A stretch of 64,000 nt of DNA. Origin: Pestalotiopsis fici W106-1. Taxonomy: Eukaryota > Ascomycota > Sordariomycetes > Amphisphaeriales > Sporocadaceae. Both the position numbers and the translations under genes were made by a program. The stretch spans positions 248,001-312,000 of the forward strand of contig NW_006917100.1 in assembly GCF_000516985.1 (NCBI RefSeq), in the 5' to 3' direction. Positions 56,910-64,000 of this stretch are shown one piece after another; positions within the stretch are counted from its first letter, which is position 1; each line of letters begins with the position of its first letter. The notes under the pieces are model-generated. The model worked only from the letters and a program-made list of their open reading frames with translations, had not been told where the DNA came from and ran no database searches.

Positions 56910-58135
56910 GATTGAAGAGCCAAGTGTTGCTTGAATAGCCCTCGGGAAAATGATTAAGCAAAAGATAGTATGCTTGAAAAGTCTGCGTAGCTACAGTGCA
57001 GCTAAAACGAATTGAATAAAAGAAGTTGTCAACCAAGCATCAATGAGACCAATACAGATAAAATTCAAAGGCCTCGATCCAAGATGGACAAGACTTGAAT
57101 TGCGAAGCCAACTTTCAGGAAAACACTATGCGAAACGGCATGCACCATCATGGTTAAAATGAAAGTGTTTTCTCGCATGACTCTATCGCGGCTATCATCA
57201 CCACCTCGGTATAGGATGAGACTGTGTTAAAAGGGCCTCGGAACCAAACATACGTTAAGAGATCTTGCTACATGGTTCGCCAATAGAATCGACATGCGCT
57301 ATCCCTTATCAATATAGAGCCACACACATATTTCCATCCGAGGGACACGCACGAGAATTTCCTTATTGTACTTTATCCTACTAGGCTTACTGCATGAACA
57401 GCACAGGTGATCTCGTCTTCACATGTCTGTAATCTCCCTCAAGTCCATAAGCAGTAATAAGAGTATGATTGACCTGTAAGACGGAATACATATCCGCTCC
57501 CTGAAAGGTGTCTCAGGGCAACATCACCCCACACCCCACGCACCGACATGCCTCATCTGCATGACGATATGCGTTCGAGCATCTTGGAGCTCATACCCCT
57601 CATTACCTCCTTGCTTCTGAGGTCCGAAAGCTTTCAAGTTGTCCCTCGGCTTCTTCCAGACAGTCGATTGTGGGGTAATCAACGAACCCATGTCTTAACA
57701 ATGCACGTATACTGCGCGCGCCGGATTGTAACGTCTTGGCGTAGCTCAGACCCTGCATTGGGGCTGGAGGAACGACAACGACTCGGCCGAGTGGCAATTG
57801 TTGTACTTTGCCATATTATTGCCATATCTGGGGTCATGGGATATAGGGTGACAATACCGTTTTGACTCCAAGTCTTGGTGCTCAAGCCCAAGAGATAGGC
57901 GAGACCCCGCGTTTCTTCCCTGAGGCTGTTCATGGTGGCTTTTCAAGTTCCCCATGGGGTATCATGTGTCGATCAGAGCCGGGTGGGTATCTGTCATAGT
58001 TACACGATGGGATGATATGAACACGGAGCTGTCAAGCAATGCGCAAGTGTTTCATGCTTTCCATTTCCTCAGATAGACGATAGCTTTTTTCAAGTTCGAT
58101 AACTTTCCCATGTGGATAGTTCTTGCTCTGGCGCC
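56910..58135. other. Divergent intergenic region
   Basis: 1.2 kb with only short frames lacking protein character. Contains the promoters of the DUF2236 and DUF3712 genes. Confidence 0.45.
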
Positions 58136-59468
58136 ATGGGTGAGAAGTACCAAAAGTTCACCTTCCCAGCATCGGGCAAGAAGGATACCGGCTTCGAACA
58201 CTTGGAAAATGTCAACTCAGCAGAGCCAGTAAAACTTTCAAAGAGAGCAAAAGCAAAAAGGCATCTCAAGCGCTTCTGGTTCTGTTACTTTCTCGGTGGT
58301 ATCATCTTCTTGGCCATTTTCTTGCCCTTGTTGTAAGTCTTTCGAACACGATCCCAAGTTTAATCCATGTACTGATGTCTAGCACAGCTTTCTCAAGATT
58401 ATCCCAGCAATAGCGCAAGCCATTGTTAACAACACCGACTTGCCCATTTACAATGGCTCAATCAAGGCCATCTCGAACGATCAAGTTCTCATTGGGCTGC
58501 AGACAGCGTTGGACGTTCCCGCAGGACTCACCGTAAAGTTGGACGGTTTCGAACTCTATCTTTACAATTCCGATACACAAGGCGGGATCAGTCCATACAC
58601 TTCTGTGGATCTTCCTGGGCAGAGCGTCAATGGGCACACGGTGATCCAGATTGCGAACCAGACTGTCAATATCGGAAACCGGACCGAGCTAAACAAGTGG
58701 CTGACCAAAACCGTCTACAACAAAACCACAGACATAAGCGTCACTGCCGACACTACAGCCCACCTGGGTGCGATCAAGGCGGCAATCCACTTACAAAAGA
58801 CCGTCAGGATCGACGCCCTCAACAAACTAGACGGTGTCAAGCTGGAATCTGTGCGTGTCGTTTTACCTCCCGAGGACGATGGAACAAACCTCATTGGCAA
58901 CTTTACCCTGCCCAACTGGTCGCCGTTGACCATGGGTCTGGGTAACCTGACCTTTAACGCCTGGGCCGGCGACACCATCATTGGCAACGTGACTATCCTC
59001 AACGTGGAACTGCCTCCGGGCAACAGCACGCGATCCTTCCGCGGCCAAATCTTTATCGACACACTCATTCAGAATCTCGGCAAGATCATCAGCAGCCAAG
59101 CCAGCGCCATTACTACGGGCAACATCCTCGTCGGCATCAGCGGCAACAGCAGCACCGTCGACGGCGAGCACATTAGCTACCTCGAGGACGTGCTCAACAA
59201 TATCCGCATCGACACCGAGGTCCCCATCATCCAGGCGCTCGGTGACCTGCTCGACAGCGTCTCGGGTGAGGATCCCACGCTGGACCTGAGCGGCATCGTT
59301 GGCTTGCTCGGGCAGCTGTTGGGAAGCGATGGACCCTTGTCAGGCATATTGGATGGGCTGAACTTGACGCAGATTATCAGCACGAGGGAACTTGGCAGGT
59401 CGGACAAGGAGATCTTGAAGTCTCTCAAAGGTCCGCTTTTAATGTCGTTGGCCAAGAAGCACTTCTGA
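58136..59468 (+). CDS. DUF3712 membrane-anchored protein
   Basis: Two exons (58136-58332, 58388-59468) encode 425 residues. A short cytosolic N-terminus with KLSKRAKAKRHLKRFW leads into one transmembrane helix (CYFLGGIIFLAIFLPLFFL), split by the intron. The rest is a large lumenal region with many N-glycosylation sites (NGS, NQT, NRT, NKT, NFT). It has LEA-like/DUF3712 (PF12505) strands such as VNIGNRTELNKWLTKTVYNK and LGNLTFNAWAGDTIIGNVTI. A likely vacuolar or cell-surface type II protein of unknown function. The ATG at 58136 is the first in the frame. Confidence 0.85.
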
Positions 59469-60106
59469 TTTCTTTATTGTCTTTATTGCATTGGATAGGT
59501 TTGAGCTGTGATTAATGTAGCATGTAACACGTATAATTGAAACGTCTGATAATTGAAATATTACGATAAGTAGTATGTTTTTCAAAGATCCTGGATCTAA
59601 TAAAAAAGGAAGGAAAAAAAAAACCTTTTACTTGCGAGCAAATGTGGTGTTTTGATACCCAATATTGTCGCTTTTCAGACTCCATGAATCTACGACATAT
59701 TTCTTCCGAGAAGTGATGAGATGAAAAGTATGGAAAAGAAAAACATGATTGAAAATGACTAATGGCTCGCCACAACGTGGTATCGCCTTCCATGCATTCA
59801 ATGTATAGAGGGTGCCGACAGAAACTCTTGTGCCGAGGCTTCGGCAATCATGCCAGATGAGGAGAGCCTGCTCTGTTTGTCAGACAGTGGCCGAATGAAG
59901 CACTGATCAGCTTGGGTGACACAACACCCTCTACGTATCACCCAAGAGTAGGCGGACTTTACACATCTTTCTCATTTACACCGATACAGGAGCTTCTCTA
60001 TGCTTTTCAAGCAAGGAGAATAAAAAGATTTCCTTTAGCTGTACTTCAGCTATCAGATTCGCACACTGGGAAAAGCACTGCCCTCATAAGTCAAAGTCCA
60101 GTCACA
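59469..60106. other. Intergenic region
   Basis: 3' flank of the DUF3712 gene and promoter of the cytochrome b5 gene. Nothing else is seen. Confidence 0.5.
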
Positions 60107-60651
60107 ATGACGACAACCCATCAAGAAATCACCCAAGTCGTAGTGCTCAAGGCCGAGGCCGCTGGTGAGCCCATTGCAAACACAGTGGTCCTCACTCAGG
60201 TAGCCACCGATGGCGACGAGATCACTGTTGCAACTACCACCAAGTCCGAGTGTCCCAAGACTGAAGACACGGTCAACTATTCAGACACCGTCCCCTCCTA
60301 TTCCGCACGGCAAGTGGCCGAGCACAAGTCCGCCACGGATCTGTGGATTATCGTGGATAATGACGTATACGATGTCACGAGGTTCCAGCATGAGCATCCT
60401 GGAGGACATAAAGGTAAGCATTTACATGGATACCTTTTATCACACCATCGAAATATGGTTGACTGACAACAAGACAAGTAATGGCCGGCGTGGCTGGCAA
60501 AGATGCCACAAAGAAGTTTGACAAGTATCATCGACGCGGAATACTAGAAAAGTACAAGAAAGATTTCAAGATTGGTATATTGGCGACGGAACCCTTGGGC
60601 CAAGAGACCAGGAGTGGCCTATTTGGAATTCTCAAGGCTCGAAAGAAATAA
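60107..60651 (+). CDS. Cytochrome b5-like heme-binding protein
   Basis: Two exons (60107-60413, 60479-60651) encode 159 residues. A Thr/Val-rich N-terminal part of about 60 residues precedes the domain. The domain runs SARQVAEHKSATDLWIIVDN, YDVTRFQHEHPGG (heme ligand His97), then after the intron VMAGVAGKDATKKFDKYHRRG with the second ligand His120. There is no C-terminal membrane anchor, so a soluble electron carrier or an orphan domain protein is expected. The acceptor CAAG|TA is supported by phase and by the HPGGHKVMAGVAGKDAT join. It converges with the Gfo/Idh/MocA gene, only 127 bp away. Confidence 0.88.
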
Positions 60652-60778
60652 TACTCGAGACCACAAACCATTGGATAATGGAAGATTCTATCCATGGCTC
60701 AACTTCTGCGCAACATCATCATTTCTTTTTTGAACCGTTTCCTCTCAACAAGCACGAAAAGGAACCCCACTAGCCTCC

Positions 60779-62047
60779 TCAAATCTGCAAACTCAACTGA
60801 ACAGGCGCGCCCCCCTGCTCTCCACTCTTCAACAATGCCTCCAGCATCTCGAGATCCGCCAGCGCCTCCTCGGGGGATTGCTCCGCGTCGGGCTTGCCAT
60901 TCTTGATGCTCCGCGCCCAGGCCCAGACCTCGGTCGCGACGCCGCCCTCCTCGTTGGGCTTGTGGACCGTCGCGGCCTCCTTTTCGCCCGCCGCCCGCAC
61001 CGTGACGTTGCCGTTGCGGTCGACGCTGACGGTGCCGCGCTCGCAGGCCACGGCAATTTCGGCATCGTCAAACGACGAGCCAAAGCTCATGCTCAGAAAG
61101 CCCGTGGCGCCTGAATCCAGCAATAGTGTTGCGTCTACCGTATCGACAGGCGGGAGCCACTCGCGCAGCTGCGTCGTAAAAGCCGATACTTTCTGGACCT
61201 TGACGCCACCGCCCTTGAGCATCAACCGCAGAGCTGCAATCTGGTGAACCCCGCCATCTAAAAGGAAACCTCCAGAGAATTCAGGAGTCTTGCGCCAGGG
61301 AGTTTCAATATACTGTTGGGAGGAGCACAGGTCTTAGTCATTGCTCATTTTGGGTCATAAAGGAGTCAACCCCAGAGTGAATTGACAGAAATTGGGAAGC
61401 CCATAAAGCTTTGTCTGAGTCATACTCTCAAAGACATGCCAATAGCGGAACTAAACAGCAGCGATTACTAACCTTGGTCCCGAGATTGACAGTAAAGTGT
61501 AGGCGCAGCTGGCAGCCCAGGACGCGGCCAAGCTTGGCGATCTCAGAAGCGCCATGCAAATACGAGTTCAGGTAACGGAACTGCTCGGCGACGCCAAAGG
61601 TTGCCTGCCCCTTGAGCCCACGATAGTGGTCCATGAGCTGCCTGGCCGTCTCGACATCCTTGGCGAGTGGCTTCTCGGCCAGGACATGCTTGCCAGCATC
61701 GAGTGCCTGCTTGATAAAGTCGGGCTGTGATGGAATGGGGAGCGCGATGATAACGGCGACAATATCGTCACGCTTCAGCAAGTCGGCGTATCCCTCTTGG
61801 CTGTCATTGCTGTATAGAGATACTCCCGAGAGGCCTTCTGAAACGCTCTGGGCAGATTTGAGAGAGCGAGAGTAAATTGCCTTGAGTTCCAGGTCCTCGG
61901 ATTTCTGAACTGCTGGGAGATGCTGTTCCCTCACAAAGATGCCTGTTGATCATTTAGCGTGGGGATGCTTTTGGGTGCAGAAGTCGAATTGTATGAGATG
62001 GAAATCCTACCACTTCCAATTATAGCCACGCCAATGGAGCCCGTCAT
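60779..62047 (-). CDS. Gfo/Idh/MocA family oxidoreductase
   Basis: Three exons (62047-62011, 61942-61473, 61312-60779) encode 346 residues. The Rossmann motif is made by splicing the first intron: MTGSIGVAIIGSGIFVREQHLPAV. It is followed by the family hallmark GKHVLAEKPLAKDVETARQL with the conserved EKP Lys, GVAEQFRYLNSY, and in exon 3 YIETPWRKTPEFSGGFLLDGGVHQIAALR with the conserved GG.. D.G.H of the C-terminal domain. NAD(P)-dependent dehydrogenase of sugars, inositol or related substrates; the exact substrate is unknown. Intron 2 is 160 nt. Confidence 0.92.
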
Positions 62048-62511
62048 TTTGACTGTCAATACTGGGTGAATCGAGTGAGTCTTGTGTTTTATTTTCGACT
62101 TCTCTATTCTCGATTTGTTGTTTGAACACGAGTTCAAATGTTTCCGTGTCGTCATATTCGTCTGAGAGGGGTCGTAGAGTGTCTCCACCGCGGGGACAAA
62201 TAGCGATTGTGTAACACAAATCTCCCTGTGATAACTCTTCTCAGGGGTGCCTTGGTCATGAAGCCGTTGGTTAATTGCAACATAAAAAAATGTCACCATG
62301 TTACCACAAATTTCAACACTACTGATTTTCAACCCATATCCATTATGTCCTGTCTGTCAAAGACGCTAGTCTAAATACTCAAACAATGGCTCTTGGTCGA
62401 GCGGTAAAGTGATGCTCTCCGAAATGGTCTTCGGCTCAAACTTCAAGCGCAGGTATCCTTTGGCATAACTCCAAGAAAATACATCCTGATGCCCCTAGCT
62501 AGACTATCAAT
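62048..62511. other. Intergenic region
   Basis: Promoter of the Gfo/Idh/MocA gene and 3' flank of the GH72 gene. A tRNA-like opening (GCTCTTGGTCGAGCGGTAAA, about 62391) lacks the rest of a tRNA. Confidence 0.45.
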
Positions 62512-64000
62512 CTACAGCACAATCATACCGACTCCGGAAACAACCATGGCAACAATATACGCAACAAAGAAGGCGTTTCCAAATCCAAACAGACCCGGAG
62601 TGTTGAAGCCAGGTACACCCACACTCGACGAGCTAGCAGCGGCAGTGCCTTGCTGGCCAGTGGGACTAGCAACACTGCCAAGACCATCCGTTCCAGCTGA
62701 TGCAAGCAGGGCAGAACAGGAGCTGGCAGTGGAAGCACCCTGCACCTTGGCAACACCGTTGAAGTCGCAGGCCTGCTTGTCGGAGTTTTGAGCCAGGTAG
62801 TACTGGTTGGCGACAAAGCCTAGTTGGACCTTGGGGTCACAGCCGCTGATAGCGCCATATGTTCCGGTGGAAGCATTGTGTGCAATGGCGTCGCAGTATT
62901 TACCATCATCCTCACCGCAAATAAAGGCAAACGCCTTGGCATAGGAGTCCTCATCGTCCGTAGAGACAGCACAGCCAAAAGCAGCCTCCTCGCACGAGCA
63001 GAGCTGCGGGTTGACGTTGGGAGGAAGGGGCGAGGACTGAGGAACCCAGGTGACATCTGCAGCAACACTACCAGTGGTAGGGCAAGCAGGTGCCTTGTTG
63101 GAGGGGGTGTAGTCGGCCGACTGGGTCAGGCTGGGTGTCACCTTGGCAAGCTGAGACGAGAGCGAGTTGTAGTCGGCCTTGGTAGAGACGGTGTTGCCAT
63201 CGAGAGAGATGAGTCCATACTCATTCTCAGACCAGAACCACTGGTAGACAATACCGCCAGAGAAGACTTCAGTCATGTTGCCATAGAGCACTTCCACCTC
63301 AGTAAAGGGACGCTCATCTGGCGACGGGATGCCTTCAATACAACCGTACTCGGCAAAGAAGACGGGGACAGGGTAGTCGCTGAAGAAGTCGACGCGCTCA
63401 TTGTAGCTGGAGCTGACATAGTTGCTGTCTCCGCACCACGAGTAGACGTTGTAGCCCCAGAAGTCGATGCTGGAAGAGGTCGTGTCATCTGGTTCGCAGG
63501 CAAAGTATGCGGCCAGCTGATCTCGTCCGGGCACATCGGCAGTAGCGTATCCAACGCCGAGAGAGTCGCGGTAGTTCATGGACTTGATATAGGACTTGGT
63601 GTCTCTGACGGCAGCCTTGACAAAGGCGGCAGCGGCAGTCTGGTTACCGGCACTGATGACCTCATTGCCAGCAAAGAAACCAATGACGTTTTGATACTTG
63701 CTGAGCGCGTCGACAACGCTAGTGTATCGAGTGTAGAGCGGCACGTTCCACTCGGGTTCGTTACTGTTGATGGACTCGCCGGGCTGTGATAGATCAGCAA
63801 CGACATAGATGTCGTTCTCGGCGAGCTGCTGCATGCAGTCATCGTGATCCGCCGTAGGGTCGATGGCGTAGACTCGGATGACGTTGGTGAAGATCTGCTT
63901 CATAAAAGGAATATCTCGAGCGCAGGAAGAACCATCGGCAAGAGGGTCCTTGTATTGAACATTGTCATTGTTGCTGGTGCCGTTTGGCGAGAAGTTTTCT
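62512..64000 (-). CDS. GPI-anchored 1,3-beta-glucanosyltransferase, GH72 with X8/CBM43 (partial, 5' end outside window)
   Basis: Open from the window edge to the stop at 62512, about 496 residues seen; the signal peptide and first ~70 residues lie beyond 64000. GH72 landmarks: NVIRVYAIDP, acid/base Glu in GFFAGNEVIS, nucleophile Glu in FFAEYGCIE, and VYQWFWSENEYGL. The second part is the Cys-rich X8/CBM43 domain (LCSCEEAAFGCAVS; FICGEDDGKYCDAI; YYLAQNSDKQACDFNG). A Ser/Thr-rich linker and a GPI tail (FFVAYIVAMVVSGVGMIVL) end it. This enzyme class cuts and rejoins beta-1,3-glucan chains at the plasma membrane/wall, as the GEL and GAS proteins do. No intron is seen in this part. Confidence 0.95.
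   Translation of the reverse strand, partial: ENFSPNGTSNNDNVQYKDPLADGSSCARDIPFMKQIFTNVIRVYAIDPTADHDDCMQQLAENDIYVVADLSQPGESINSNEPEWNVPLYTRYTSVVDALSKYQNVIGFFAGNEVISAGNQTAAAAFVKAAVRDTKSYIKSMNYRDSLGVGYATADVPGRDQLAAYFACEPDDTTSSSIDFWGYNVYSWCGDSNYVSSSYNERVDFFSDYPVPVFFAEYGCIEGIPSPDERPFTEVEVLYGNMTEVFSGGIVYQWFWSENEYGLISLDGNTVSTKADYNSLSSQLAKVTPSLTQSADYTPSNKAPACPTTGSVAADVTWVPQSSPLPPNVNPQLCSCEEAAFGCAVSTDDEDSYAKAFAFICGEDDGKYCDAIAHNASTGTYGAISGCDPKVQLGFVANQYYLAQNSDKQACDFNGVAKVQGASTASSCSALLASAGTDGLGSVASPTGQQGTAAASSSSVGVPGFNTPGLFGFGNAFFVAYIVAMVVSGVGMIVL

Noticed and set aside
62391..62460. tRNA-like start (GCTCTTGGTCGAGCGGTAAA)
   Set aside because: D-arm-like only; no matching acceptor stem, anticodon arm or T-arm.
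62824..63789. 321-codon plus-strand frame opposite GH72
   Set aside because: Antisense shadow; the GH72 and X8 motifs and catalytic Glu residues are on the minus strand.
1..64000. CRISPR array or bacterial operon signals
   Set aside because: Spliced genes, 5S type and gene families are fungal; no spaced identical repeats of CRISPR form are seen.

Overview
The window reads as nuclear DNA of a filamentous ascomycete, most likely a Sordariomycete and perhaps Hypocreales. Genes carry short (44-90 nt) GT-AG introns with GTAAGT/GTGAGT-type donors and CTAAC/CTGAC-like branch sites. A single dispersed 5S rRNA gene of Neurospora type lies between protein genes. Many products are typical of this group: SAT4/rhodopsin-type membrane protein, GLEYA adhesin, GH72 glucanosyltransferase, HET and NACHT-ankyrin proteins, MpaB-type DUF2236, DUF3712 and zf-3CxxC. 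All gene models were spliced by eye from the sequence; no search was run, so family names rest on recognised motifs.

Layout. 1.4-11.4 kb: a full-length ABCC transporter, a SAT4-type membrane protein, a broken HET gene and an Asp/Glu/hydantoin racemase. 11.4-12.2 kb: a 100-N assembly gap bracketed by inverted repeats. 12.2-26.5 kb: a NACHT-ankyrin (NLR-like) protein, a lipocalin-like protein, a GMC oxidoreductase, a zf-3CxxC protein, a dynamin-type GTPase, a multi-pass membrane protein and a possible permuted papain-fold protein. 27.9-29.8 kb: a GLEYA adhesin with 18-residue repeats. 29.8-36.1 kb: about 6.3 kb without a supportable gene, rich in CCTAGG palindromes, ahead of a disordered coiled-coil protein. 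39.9-44.6 kb: an EthD-domain protein, then a divergent pair of D-hydantoinase/dihydropyrimidinase and N-carbamoyl-D-amino-acid hydrolase. 44.8-48.6 kb: two GPI-type wall proteins (one with an in-frame TAG) and the 5S gene. 48.8-54 kb: a large Helo/STAND-N-type protein with an apparent one-base frameshift, then a repeat-rich stretch with a truncated 5S copy. 54.3-64 kb: a tandem-PAN-like secreted protein, DUF2236, DUF3712, cytochrome b5, a Gfo/Idh/MocA oxidoreductase and a partial GH72 enzyme.

Two themes stand out. First, the three activities of the classical hydantoin-to-D-amino-acid route (racemase, hydantoinase, D-carbamoylase) all occur in one 34-kb stretch. Two of them are divergent neighbours sharing a 498-bp promoter region with GATA-factor sites. 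Second, non-self-recognition-type genes are frequent and several look damaged: HET has a frameshift plus nonsense codons, the Helo-type gene has a one-base deletion, the NACHT gene has a local frame problem, and the Ser/Gly wall protein has an in-frame TAG. That could be real birth-and-death decay or residual assembly error; read mapping would separate the two.
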